Positions 35,414 through 48,616 of a DNA stretch of 64,000 bases are shown here, one piece after another; positions within the stretch are counted from its first letter, which is position 1; each line of letters opens with the position of its first letter. Source of the stretch: Chalara sp. BL73 (Eukaryota; Ascomycota; Leotiomycetes; Helotiales); assembly GCA_918026815.1 (NCBI GenBank), contig CAKJVC010000160.1, positions 1 through 64,000 of the forward strand, written 5' to 3'. The position numbers and the translations under genes were made by a program. The notes beneath the pieces are model-generated. The model was not told the DNA's origin, searched no databases, and saw only the letters and a program-made list of their open reading frames with translations.

Positions 35414-38400
35414 TTACATCGTCTTCTCTATGAAAGCCCTGGTTTTTTGGCCGCGATGCTGACCCACCCATTCCAATATGCCTTGCTCAACCTTCAAACC
35501 TCCACGGATAAGAGCTTTGACGAGTCCCTTTGTCCCATCCAGAAGCCAGTAATCTTCATGCATGTTACTCAATACCACCATCAGAGTTGATTTGCCATCA
35601 CTCATAAGTTGGCTGGGAATAGCTCCATGTTCGAGAAGAAGCATCAGCGGCTTAGTCCAATTCTTCGGCCATTCTATACATCTACCGAGCAAGTGGTCGA
35701 TTGCGAGGAGGGCGTATTCCCAGCTAGTCTTCTCATCGAAAACCTCGTTTGGCTTGGCACCACGCTCGAGCAGCAGCCGTAAGGTGTCCAGATCTGGGAT
35801 CCTATACTGTGTGTAGCATAAGTCGAAGAAGAAATGGAGTATGGGACGCCCAGTACGCTTCTTCAGCTTATACGCATGGACTTCAATCTCTTCTTTAACA
35901 TAAGTGTCCAGCCCGTGAGCGAGACACAGGCAAAATATGTCAGTATTCCAACAGTCCGGATCTACTCTAACAGGAACAGGAACCTCCTCGCAGGCACCTT
36001 CTATAGCAAATCCAAGATAGAAAGAGTGCCACGTTTTTGAAGCAAGACTGCATGCCCGATCAAGCTCTACTAACAGGCGCCTTTGATAGCTTCCTGGAGA
36101 GTCTGCAGGAAGCCATGCATGACTAAATAGCGACCTGATTGGTCCAAAACCTGAGAATTCGATCTCACCATAATCGTTTTCCGAGGTGTACTTCATAAGG
36201 GGCGAAAATTTAGAAGCTGACTTAGACATCCTGTCAGGCCAAGCCTGGATTTCAAATAGTTGATCTGGCCGCAATAGTTTCAAAAGACCAACTGATGAAG
36301 CCATGAAAGCAACATCAGCGCGAAGCTCAAAGGACGAGGAAGTTGCGAAAGGCTTGGAGGAGATGTAATCCCGAACTGAAAGATGCAAGAATTCCACGTT
36401 CCTTCCAATCACCGATACCAGTGGCGATATATCCTTCGTCTGGCTCGGTTTGTATTTAGAAGCTATGCCATCCTTTTTGCTTTGCTTAACCCGAAGGAGG
36501 CCTCGACAACGACTCTTAATCCTAGCCTCTGCCCGAGCACATGCGTGTTTAATGGTAAGATGGTTTTCGTATGAGCATTGGTTCCCTCTAGCCAGTACTT
36601 CTTTTGGATCTCGCGTTGCTAAATAGAAATCAAGTAGCCCCAGGGGACGGTACATAAGAGCTAACTTAAAATAGATCATCGCATCGTCTATGTAATCCTC
36701 GGGAATTTGTTCAAAGATACGAGCATACAGATCTTCTAACTCAGGCGGAAGTGAATCCAGACACTCTTTAAGTTCGGTGTCATTAAACCCCTCTTCAAGG
36801 CCTACGATGAGGTTGTTGACGACAAGTTCCACCCACAGAAAAACTCCTTGAGCTTTACCGATGACTGCACCCGTCAGATAATCGACGATCGTTCCGTTGT
36901 GATATTTGTGTGACTTCTGGTCACTCAAGGCCAAACTTCTCTGAGTGTGGCCGAGTCTGTCTCGAACATAGGCTGAAATATCGTTTGCTGTCCATTCGTG
37001 AACCTTACACTCTGGAAAGGCTGAAAGACGGAGCCCGATCTCCTGTAAAGGTCGGCTAGAGAGACACATCCGTATTGTAAGATTTTTCCCATGTGTAGAT
37101 TGAATCCATGGCACAAGAAACTCGAGCTGCTTACGGTGATCCCCAGAACATTCATCAAGACCGTCTACAAATAGTAGAACGTTACCAGATGCATCCGATT
37201 GACCAATCAGCTCTAGAGCTTTCTTCAAGTGGCGCTCATGCCAAGGCGATTTTCCTGGCCCGCTTTTCAGTCTCTTCTTTAGCTCAACGAAGTATCTGAC
37301 GTATAGAGATGCGAGTTTGCTGAATGAAGCCGACAGCGTCTCAAGTATGCCAGCTAGTAGGGATTTGAAACTTGTCTCTTTACTTGCACCAAGCTCGTGA
37401 AAAAAGTAGCCGGCCATTGTCACTGCTCGGCCGTGGGTCGATATGTAGCTTTGCGTCTGAGCATTCTCGTACAGGTACTTCATTAGAGTCGATTTCCCCG
37501 ACCCTGGCAACCCAGTTATCCAGTAGATGGGAACATCCGATTTCAGCCACTTAACAAAACCTGGTCCATCTTCGTAATCATTCCACACCCATTGGAGGCT
37601 TTGTTGGTGCTTGTCAGAGATTTTTTCAAGTCGCGGATTATAGCTATGTACCCTGAGGCTGTCGATTAGCTCTAATTACTCTGTCAGTAATAATATTAAT
37701 ATAATTTAACGAGGCAGGGGAATTATATGCCTTTGTATTCTTCTTTATCAGTATCTTGTGCTAGATAGATCTGTTAGAGAAATTCGTCGACATCGCAAAT
37801 CCCATCGTGGTTTTTCTAGACGAGAGGTAGAAAAGTAAAATTTGAACTACAAACAATGGAAGGTGAAAAGATGGTCAAGTCTAACCAGGAAAGCTACTGC
37901 ATAAATCGGCAATATTGCCTTCAACGAGGAAATAATTATCCATATCTTTCTTCACGGAGGGATTGAAGCGACACATATCTTCATGCACCGCATCAAGTCT
38001 GACTTGATTTTCACGCAAGCCATCAAGTCCCAAGACAGCTGATTCCCGAGGCACTAACTTTTTTCAGTGTTAGTATTGCTATATCTGAAGGCCAAGAGAT
38101 CCCGGAAATGGCCATACATTGCCAATACCTTCGTAGAAGGATATAATCTGATACTGTTCAAGTTGATGCCTCCATTGCTCGTGGAGAACGTCCGAGAATA
38201 GAGATCCTTTTGTCAATGCCTCCATTATGTCATTGGAGACGCTCCAAGGCATTGACTGGGCAATGTTGACGCACATCCTACCGAACTTGACCTTAAGGTC
38301 ATTCGTAGGCCCCAAATGAGGAGTTCCAAAAAATATTAGCCCGAAACTATTAATTTCAGCTCTAATATCACAACTCGCAGGTATACGGGTGGTTACTAAC

Positions 38401-38854
38401 GTTGCCTGCTTGATGTCTTTGTACTTGAGATTATTTTGTGCATTGATAAGGGCCTTCAAACAACTTAGTAGATATTTAACATAGTTTCAACATTAACTAA
38501 CCTGCTTGATAAGAATTCCACCAAGGCTGTGACCAACCATTATCAAGGGTAAATTTGGGTCCTGTTGAGATTGTTCAGTTTTGGTATTTGACATTAGGTG
38601 GCTATACTGACCTTCCGCCGAATGAGCCTCAGACGTTCCAGGAAATGATTTGCATGGATTATGAATCGGTCCTTATCGCTCCCGAATACTGGACTTGAAT
38701 CGTAGGAATACAGGAGAACACGCGCAGTCGGCTGCGATTGTGGGAGTGCATCTTTGAGCCAAAGATGCTTGCTTTTGGGGTCTGTCCACGTAGCAACTGC
38801 ATGGTCTTCGTTGTTGTACGGGTTCAAGCCATGAACAGCAACAATACTTTTCAT
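35414..38854 (-). CDS. NLR-type protein: alpha/beta-hydrolase (SesB-like) - NACHT - short ankyrin-like end
   Basis: Exons on the minus strand: 38854..38612, 38561..38502, 38453..38118, 38057..37886 and 37671..35414; 1022 residues, every join in frame. The hydrolase starts at once (MKSIVAVHGLNPY) and has the nucleophile elbow MVGHSLGGILIKQ (Ser93) on the 60-nt second exon, then FFGTPHLG. The linker contains PRESAVLGLDGLR. NACHT follows with P-loop GLPGSGKS (~324-331) and Walker B LLFVDGLDEC (~440). The last ~200 residues show weak ankyrin-like units (LRLLLERGAKPNE, LMLLLEHGAIPS). The intron at 38058..38117 has a perfect TACTAAC branch site. The protein is much shorter than the WD40-type NLR at 14 kb but shares its effector and NTPase plan. 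Confidence 0.85.
38502..38561 (-). other. 60-nt micro-exon carrying the hydrolase nucleophile serine
   Basis: Encodes DPNLPLIMVGHSLGGILIKQ, phase 0 at both ends, flanked by 48-50-bp introns. Skipping it keeps the frame but removes the catalytic serine, exactly as in the NLR at 14 kb. Confidence 0.75.
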
Positions 38855-40124
38855 ACAGAGTTAGTCCCACTAGATGAGGGCGAGAAAACAGATGCTATAC
38901 TCGACTGTTGGATTTAAGTTCTTTTCCGGACCGGTCCCATTATATAGAACTTCAATATGCTATTCGACACGTTAAAATAAGAAGTCCGCACGACCGATTC
39001 TATTTACCATAGTGGGACAAGTAGCGGCACGTTGGTACTAAGTCGAAAATGAAATGGCGCCTCACACCACCTTGCTAGAACTGTGCAGTGAGATAGCTAG
39101 GAAAATCTTTTAAGAAATGAAATAATTAAAGGAACCTTTTGAGATCAGGGCCTAGGTAGGGAGCTAAAAGTTGGTGTTTCACTTCACACCGCCACACGCG
39201 AACATTACACAGCCTCAGGAGTTAGAAATTGGGGGCCGACATTCGCATTGTTAGCCATATCTCTCTGTTGGTTAAGAAGTTGACGGTGTCCTTTTTTTTG
39301 GTCTCGCCAACGTTTTGGCGAAGAAAGCCGATTTAGCTCACTTCTACAATTCAATATAACTGCTGATTTTCGTAAAAGTGCTAACAATATTCAGAGATTT
39401 TATAAAATTACTTTGGAATGAATTGTAACTTCAATTTGAGAGAGAATTGCCTAAGTATTTTGCAAGGCTGTGGAGCGGTTGTATCCATGAGACTTCTACT
39501 GCTACCTTTGGATCCCCATATCCTATGATTTAGATTTGTCAAGCAGAACAACTGGCTTCTTGAATGGCTGGAAAAGCTTAAAAAATTGAATGGATGGGGT
39601 TTATATAAAGCTTGGTTCTTCATCCAAGGAGAGACGAGAAAAGTAGATACGATATGCTTTCCTAGATGGGATATAGAGTTCAAGGTTCTGCCTGTTGGGC
39701 CATAGGCGCATAGCACTCGCTTGTAGTTTTATTTGAGATTCTAAGTCTCTAGAGATAATTCAAGTATCGACGATAGGCAGCTTATATAACAATTGTACGT
39801 ATATTTCCTCGAGCCTGGAGCATATCACATCTATGTTAGCTGAGACTCCTGGAACCTAGATTATGCTTGTCCTTAGGTAAGTAACAAACCATTCATGTCT
39901 AATTTATGAACAGTCTCGATCTTTTACAACGGTGATAATCGACTATGCAGTATGCTCAGGATCGACTAGTACTGATGAGGCGGCGCCACGGGAGACTCAA
40001 ATTACGCTGCACTTAAGGAGTAGCACACCATGGGTGATTATCCAACGTGATTCATATTCACATGATACATTACAAATATTAATGCCAGTTTAGTGGCAGA
40101 CCCACTCCAAAAGCATACCCATCA
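38855..40124. other. AT-rich intergenic DNA, no gene seen
   Basis: 5' flank of the NLR gene; no recognised item. Confidence 0.35.
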
Positions 40125-41759
40125 TTATCCATATCGTCGGGAATCGCCAGCAACGATCGTATCCGGGGTCTCAACATCAAGTTGTATCCCCTGCTCCTCA
40201 GCCTCTGGCGTGCTAACAACTACTGTCTCCAGCACCTTGACAGTTAACCTCCCATCCAACCTCAATACTTCTCTCGCTAGCCCTCGAATCCCCGCTACCA
40301 CGACCTCTGGTCGCTCCCACACAATCAAACCCGCTCTACCATCCACCCTTTGCGCGGCGACAACCTCGTGCCTCGAGCTGCCCCACGCCGGGCATACGTA
40401 ACCTTCTTGCGCATCCTCAAAAACCGTGATCCCTGCTCGCGATCTCCTTTTCGTGGACGTTAGAGAACCTGCCTCCTTCTCTGCAGCGGCCCAGAAGCGC
40501 AATCCCGCTTCAGGGCCGGGAAGCCAGGATAATTGTGTGATGTCGATTACCTCTTCCTGGCTCAACCGGTGCGTGGCGTTTTGTTTTCGCAACGTGCTGC
40601 AAACTAAACTCAGAAGGCCAACCGGGGAATCGCAAAGCCCGTATGCTAACGTGTTAGGTTCCCGTAGTCCGACCATGCCTACGCTTCCGTACCCCGTCCC
40701 TCGAACCCTCTCGCTCCAGCTCTTTTTTCTTCTTCGGCTTGGTTTGACTTGCTTGGCTTACGCGCAAGGCTTTGAAGTCTTCCTCTTTGTATCCGAAGAG
40801 CTCGGCGTGGAAGAATTTCGCTAGCGCAAACTTTCCCCATGCGAGCAGCTGCCGCAATGACGGACTTTCGAGGGGTGGCTCGAGGAGGTGAATTCCTAAG
40901 CAGGACTCCGGAAAGCTTTCGCCCAGGAGTCGAGTGAGGTGGTAGTCGATCCCTGATGGGCTGTTTCTTCCACTGCCAGTGGAGCTTGCGATGTAGAATT
41001 CGTAGCCTAGTCGTCCCATCAAAGTGTTGAATATTTCTGCAGTACTTTTTATCAAGCCCTCGCTTTTGCTGAACGCATCGCTGAACCCCACGCCTGGTAT
41101 ACTGGGCACTACAAGATGGAAGGGCTGCGTAGTCGCCGGATCCTCTGGGTGCGTGAGGCTTTTGAATAGAGGGATGAGGGAAAGGTTCGTGAGCGGGAAG
41201 CTGGGAATCAGAAGCAATGGCACCGCATTCTTATGCCGGCTCTTGATATGCCTATCCAAGCCAGTCAGTCCTGCTTTCGAAGTGAAGAAGTGCATGCTAG
41301 GCGTACAGGAAATGCACCCTCAGTGGCTTCCCGCCAACATCAATCGCGGTGCGAAACTGCGGAAACTCATCGTTATACCGCGCCTCCTTCTCGCGCCAAT
41401 CATACTGCTCCAGCCAGTAATCGATCAAAGGTTCTACGATCCCTTTCGGCGTCCCGTATTCCCACTGTTTGTCTTCCGAGAGCTCGAGTTCGTGTGGTAG
41501 ACGCGTTAATTCTAGCTTTTTCTTTGTGAGATCTAGGTATTTGGACGATACCTATGTTTGTCGTCGTCAGCGCTGTCTTTGGAATTACTGACGTATGTGA
41601 GGCGATGCGACCGGAGAAGTCTCCGTAGTTCTATCGCGCGTTGGGAACCCGGACCCCGAATCTTATGAAATTGAGGCTGGTGAAAACCACTGGACAACGT
41701 ACATGAATGCGATATGATTTGACATCCTCTGTTCCAAGAGCAGCGATGCTTTGATCCAT
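40125..41759 (-). pseudogene. Epoxide-hydrolase-like alpha/beta-hydrolase, one frameshift
   Basis: Exons on the minus strand: 41759..41703, 41551..41307 and 41239..40125. Restoring one base gives 471 residues. The N-terminus (DVKSYRIHVSSKYL, KLELTRLPHEL, YGTPKGIV, YDWREKEAR) is the epoxide-hydrolase N-domain, followed by AVPLLLIPSFP and the core. The second intron is supported because it joins RVHF to LRHKNAVPLL. The usual nucleophile motif GGDWG is replaced by ASSTGSGRNSP, so ordinary epoxide-hydrolase chemistry is doubtful. The frame breaks at a T6 run (40733-40738); the other frame then continues with GLREPNTLAYGLCDSPVG to the stop. It is either a recent pseudogene or a homopolymer sequencing error. 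Confidence 0.7.
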
Positions 41760-42244
41760 TGCTACCTTTTATGACATATATGGCTATCTCACTAAGGCTC
41801 CTACCGAGACATCCGAGCAAGAATTGGGAGAAGCTAATGAGCTGGGGGGAAGAAAAGAGTATTTGTCGCGCAGCTAGCTTTTCCCTGACGCCTATACAGG
41901 AAAAGCCAACCTTAATAAAACAGGTGTGGCGTCGAAATTGTGGCTTTCCGCGCTTATGCAGGGCCGCAGTTGAAAGACCCACCCTGTCCGAAAACCGATC
42001 TTCCCTTGTTCAGGGAAAGATCATCCTTGCACAGCCACATTTCATGTTGAAGCATGATTGGATAGAAGACAAACAGAAAACCTGAAACAGTTGCAGATTT
42101 CACGCCAAGCTGCTCAAAAATCAAGGTATTAGCTGATTAGTCATTCCCATTTCACTATCATCCTTGTACCCTTGAACGCCGGCGCTGAATCTGGAATTAT
42201 AGATCGACGATGCTTTCTCCTGAAAAATGATGCTCCCAACCAGT
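41760..42244. other. Intergenic DNA between the HID1-like and epoxide-hydrolase-like genes
   Basis: No gene recognised. Confidence 0.35.
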
Positions 42245-45200
42245 TCAAACGGGGTTCCGTAACCCTGCTGTCCCGCCACCTTGCGCGTCCCCTCCTCGCA
42301 GATTGATGCTTCCAATCCGGCTCACGATATTGCTCCCCACAGCATCCACCGCTCCCCGCGGCGAGCTCAGTGTCGGTCCTTGTGCCGCGACAGACTCGAC
42401 GCGAAACAGCTTGATACCTGTCCCATTCCACACTCCAACCGTACCTTTCGCGACCTGCATCTCGCTTGTGAAGATGAAACCCCAGAGCAAGGACTCGTAC
42501 CAGCCCAACGAGAGCGGTGACCACTCGAAGTATTGGATGCGGATAGGTGACGGGTCGATACCGCGGATGCGCGCCTCGCTGAGGATCTTGATGATATTCG
42601 CGTTCGGGCTGTCGGTAAGCACGTTGATACGAGGCATCGCCGGTGCGAGTTGGTCAAGCAGCGTGAGGATGGTGTGTAGAGGTAACTCAGGCAGCCAGGA
42701 TTCGATCCATTCGGCGGTGGGCTCGAAGGCACCGGTGGATGAGTAGCCAGGTGCTGCGTAGCTGCTAAGACTGGTCACGCTGTTTTGGCGGGAAAATGTG
42801 GGCATGCCAGCTATATGTCGTTAGTCACGGGTAATTATGAAGGAGATAGAAGGCTCACCAGGCATCTTCCCTCTGGCCTTCTCCGACATTCCGCGAAGCT
42901 GAGTTGGGACGGCATCATCTACGTTTGATGAGACTGAAGACGCGCGAGATGGTGTATGCGAGTCAGCGGGAGTCGGCCGATGATCATCATCGGTATCATC
43001 ATCCTCGTCATCCCCGATAGCGAAGGTACCGTCCTCAGGGACATTGCTTAACGTTGGTGCTCGTTGGAGGGTTGTGGTTGGACTTCGAAGGCTGTCCACA
43101 GAGCCTCTTCGGCTGTCACTAGCGAGTGGATCTGAAGGCTCAGCTCCCCTTTCTTTTCTCCGTCTGTTCCGTCGCTCTATTTCTTCCTGCCCACTCTCTA
43201 ATGTGAAAGAGCGTAAAGCTATAAATTGTCAAATAAATCAAGAAGTGGTGGAAGTAGAATTCCTACCATCAAATCTCTTCTGATTTCGTACAATCGCATA
43301 GATAAAATTTGGATTCTCTTCTGGAGTATTAGCATTGAACGGAACCTAGAAAAACCGAGAAGGGTCCAAGTTCATGCTAGTTTCTTGACGAACACCAGCT
43401 TTGGTATGAAGAGACTACATAGCCCCGCCCTGTGAGGCTCCACGCAGAACTCAGAGTGGATCATGCCTTGCGCTCGAGGAAATCAATCTTATTATTAACA
43501 AGGGTTAGCAAAACTCACTAATATACTGATGCTCGATGATCGCATTCATGCTCTCTAGTAGAGACCGGAGAAGCTCATGATTGCTATCATTGACAAGCAA
43601 GAAGCTAGGGGATGACATTGAGGAGAAAAGTTGTAGTAGTTTGGCCGAGGCGGAAGCACCAAGGTTCTCGAGATGTGCCGCAATATTATTAATGACGGCT
43701 AATAGTGCTGGGTAGATGGCTGTAAGCTTTCCTTGACTGGTCGAGATTATGTTGTATATAGACTATAGATATTAGAATTATATTCACAAAGAATCTGCTC
43801 GGCATGAGACTTACATGTACTAGAAAATCAGCATAAGTCCCATTGAACGATTGCAAACGGATGCTGGGCGGGAGAGTATCTTGAGCCTCGAATTTCTTAT
43901 TGAGATTCTTTCCGAAATTTGACTAGACGCTCATCGTCTGTAGCAAGAAAGCACACATTCGCACGATACCCTGCTTCGAAGGGTCTAGCTTATACTCTAA
44001 TGCGTAAAAATTATAAGAACGATGAAATCGTGTGACCGATCTGTATCTATGATGAAAGACCGGAAGCGCTTATTGCATTGTGTGATTTCCCAAAATAGCA
44101 TAATCATCTCTGAGGAGCATTTTGCATTCGATTGACTGCCTGGGATATATGATGTAGTAGCTTGAAGTGGCTGGTTGAGAATTCTGGTCATGCCATCTAC
44201 AAGAAATTGGAAGTCTTGAGGACGATGCAACCGACCCAGAAAGTGCCGGAAATAATCTGTTATCGTCAGAATTAATCCGCTACTGCATAGCAGAAAACTC
44301 ACTTTTCTTTAGATGAGCAGGGTCGGACTCTGGGATGGGATAAAGGAGTATTACAAGCAAAAACTAGCTTTATTAGCCATGATATTGATTAAGAAGGTTA
44401 TCCTCACCTGTAAACAATAAGTCACTAATATCTGCTTTGGATCTTTGAAGACCTGAACATTATACGGCACCCGCCAGCTTGCCGGGTTGTATTTTAAAGT
44501 CTGTATAATATATTAGCTCGAAGCTCACTCTTTTGAGATAAACAGTGTACCGTATTCAATAGAGAGCACAACACCGATAGCACCACCTGCTTATCCGGAC
44601 ATGTCACAATATATGTAATTGCTTTGACACCTTGAACAGGCAATAAAGTGGCGGACATATACATGCTTCGACTCGTTATAGTCAAAAGCAAGCGTAATAT
44701 CTCCGTGCGGTTGCTCTCAAACTCCTTACTCGTTCCAACAGCTGTATTACATCCAACCCCGGTTTGCCAAATCGCATAGGATACCTTACTTTTATTATTA
44801 GCTGACTTGGGTAAGGTGAAATCGGCGAAAAATAGCATGTCGATAAGGGTATCGATTAATTCTTCTGCTAGTGGTTTAACTTCTTCAAATTCTTCCCCGG
44901 CGGCCTCGAGTTTCGCAAGTTCCTCCTGTGACTCGTCAAAGAGGACATCTCGAGCCAATGCTGCTTTCCTGATAGTTCGTAAGCTGTTTGACCGGGCGCG
45001 CTACTCAGGTGAGTCAAATATCCTACCGTGTTCGTTTTCTCCTAACCCCCAGAAGAATTTGTCCTCCCACGCCTGCAATTGATCTGCCTCGTATATGAAC
45101 GGCAAAATGCGTGTTAAGACTCTTATACAATTCAGCGCATCTCGCTCGGGGGCGAACTCGAGATCAGGAAAAGAAGGATGATGCCGGAGGATAAAGAGTC

Positions 45201-45467
45201 GGCTCGTTATAGCAAGTATCAAGGTTTCGAGATTTTCCAATGCGTTATCGCGCGTTCTTCGAATATCAGCGGAGGAGAAGAGGCTGAAGACATCTTCTGC
45301 AGACTCGGGAAGCTCCCAGAACTATGAGGAGTAAGTAATTAAGCTGATACAATGAGATTAGAAATATTTACAGAAGCCCAGTATGGATCATCAGCAGGTA
45401 TGACTTTATCTTCGGAGAGCCTAAAAATTCCTTGCTTGAAGACAAGCTTCGAATCAGAGGCTCCCAT
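42245..45467 (-). pseudogene. HID1/Dymeclin-family protein gene with a frameshift and a stop
   Basis: Minus-strand exons: 45467..45372, 45321..45027, 44963..44551, 44500..44408, 44363..44303, 44256..43815, 43762..43519, 43320..43267, 43218..42859 and 42810..42245. Restoring one base gives 874 residues, normal for fungal HID1 proteins. HID1 (high-temperature-induced dauer formation) is a peripheral Golgi protein in trafficking. Marks are the start MGASDSKLVFKQGIFRL, SNRTEILRLLLTIT, CPDKQVVLSVLCSLLNT, and SPRGAVDAVGSNIVSRIG at the end. Two lesions remain: a missing base at the A5 run 44006-44010 (frame recovers as ALEYKLDPSKQGIVRMC) and TAG at 43923-43925 within the conserved stretch MSV-stop-SNFGK. 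The stop at 45001 is probably inside a 63-bp intron (44964..45026). Confidence 0.75.
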
Positions 45468-46772
45468 CCTGATTCGTATCTGTCATTTGTTGTTGTAAAA
45501 TCTGGATTGAACCGGCTGGTACAAACCTCTCAAAGATGAGGTTCCAGCCACAGCCTTGTCAACTACACGTGATGTGGAGCAGAAGATCAAGAGTTTGGAT
45601 GAACTGAAACTAGTTACGCTATGTTAGAGTATTATAGTGATTGTGAGGGTGAAGACCACACTGTGTAACTCGATAGTTAGATTTAATAGCACAGTCACGT
45701 TTTTCAATGCATCTATTGTGATATGTGGCATCATAGGGGTATCCACGCTTGTACACTAGTCTAATAACAACCAAACTCCAGGCTTATGTGTAGAGTCGAG
45801 GAATTCCTCCTTCCAGTATCATACAGCCATTTATTAGACAATCCGACCGTTGCTCCCTTTCCTACGGCTGGAGTTGGCGTAGCCGCGCAGGATCTCTCTC
45901 CCGATTTCTGAAGCCCCTAGCGGGACGCGCGCTCGCTCGATGGAGGTTGGGCAGCAGGCGGGATTCGGATAGGTGAGCGAGCGATTGAGACAAAGCCAGC
46001 CTCGTACCCTGGCCGAGAACCCGCACGTCCGACGCCGCGCCAGGACGATGCGCGGTCATTACGGGTCCGGCTTCAGCTTGAGGATGAATGCTAATATCAC
46101 GCTCGGAAAGAGAACGTGGATATTACAGAGAGGGAAAAGAGGATGAGGGGACGGCCCATGCTAGCGAGGTGATAATCCATCTGAGTATTGGAAAGGGTAT
46201 TGAATATCCTGGTGGCGGGAAGTGGGAATATTCATGCTATTATTCCAGGAAAGGGGGTAATTCAAGATATCAGGGGACGGATGTCCTTTCTGCTGTGGAG
46301 GGAGAGAGGAGGATAAAGTGGTACGGAGGCTTGGCGTTGTAGGTTTGCTGGATTGGGCGGGCAGGGGAAGGACGGATGATTTTTAGTGAGAGGATGTTAT
46401 GGTGGTAGAGATAAAACGGTGGATATTCTTCGATTGCAATGGTGTTTGTTAATTTTATTATACGCAGCTCCTGCTATTCGAAGCATGCACACTTCTGTTC
46501 TGGTGACCGTGATGAAATCGACTTACGCAACTGCTCACGCCCTCATCTAGCTGACGTTATGGTAGCACAAAATGAAACATCAACTTCAGTTTGACGGATT
46601 GACTGCCTGTCTAATTGCTAATTTCTAGATAAGACCGTAATGTTAAATCCATTTTAGATTCCTTCCTCCCTTATAAAGGTACCGTGCACCAATTTTACCG
46701 CCTCCCAGATCCGCACCTTTATTACAGCCCAGCCGACGCCAGCAACACATTACATTCCGCATCGCTGCGCAT
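45468..46772. other. Intergenic region with a GC-rich block
   Basis: The 200 bp at about 45850-46080 are strikingly GC-rich compared with the AT-rich surroundings. No coding or structural RNA signature is evident. Confidence 0.35.
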
Positions 46773-47720
<948 letters not shown>

Positions 47721-48516
47721 GATTATATCTGAAGGGAAAGAAGATGTGGTAGAAAGGGTTTGTAAAGATGAAGGTATTTTGGAGTGGTGTGATGTATTGA
47801 TTAGAAAAAGATAAAATTCAGAGAGGAGGGAAGAAGGTTTAAGTAATGGGGGAGGGGTGATCTCATGGTCAAGGTCAAGGTTGTGGTTATGGTGGTGGGG
47901 GGGAAAGAGGAAGGGAGGGATGAAAGGAGCCAATGGATAGATGGATACTTGCCAGATAGATTACTTTTGCTGGGTGATATCTTTCTGTTACCCACTCAAT
48001 TGACTATCAATAAGCGTCCTGACTCTGCTGGATGCTGTATTGGTGTGTTGTTATGGTGCACTTACATACAACACATGCCCCCGCCTTAGGTAACCGGTTT
48101 GCATCTCATAGCGCAGTAGCTTGTTCTGTAGGCAATTCGCTGCAATGTGCTGAATAAGATGGGGCCAAAGGGATCAAACTCTCTTTACCCCTCATATTCA
48201 TTCATCCTTGAAATTGTAGTGATGGATGCATTTCCCTGACTGATATAATTTCTATAATGTAACATAATATAAACCCCCTTTTTCTCACCCCTTCTTTAAC
48301 TTTTTTTTTTTTGATGTGGAGGGGTCATTCTGCTACACAAAAACACCTTGATGGGTCCCATGACGTATCCCTGTCATCGATGCAGAGAATTCATTGTGGC
48401 GGGTGCGGCATTCCGATCCAACCGAGCCAGCCAACATCGATATTACAGATCACGTGTAGATATTCCGGTTCCGATGATCGGTTCCGAACCAGAATTATCT
48501 TTGCAAGGAAAGGATA
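47721..48516. other. 5' flank of the SDR gene
   Basis: Purine/pyrimidine-biased stretches occur close to the start (around 47740-47930). Nothing else recognised up to the transposon. Confidence 0.35.
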
Positions 48517-48586
48517 ACGTAGTTCACAAGCGAACCACCACCACAACCGAAACACCAAAATTTTCTTGGCATTGTACAAATTACTT
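48517..48586 (+). repeat. Left terminal inverted repeat of the pogo element
   Basis: 70 bp, exact complement of 50307-50376; contains the CCACCACCACAACC stretch. Confidence 0.95.
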
Positions 48587-48616
48587 AAATATTTTATTAA
48601 TGGACCGATTTATTAA

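Noticed and set aside
45001..45003. TAG stop inside the HID1 reading frame
   Set aside because: A 63-bp GT-AG intron (44964..45026) spans it, keeps the frame and gives a natural ENEHAALARDVLFDE join, so I do not count it as a lesion.
45862..46059. GC-rich 65-codon minus-strand frame
   Set aside because: No family resemblance and no splice or start support; the frame length fits the high GC content.
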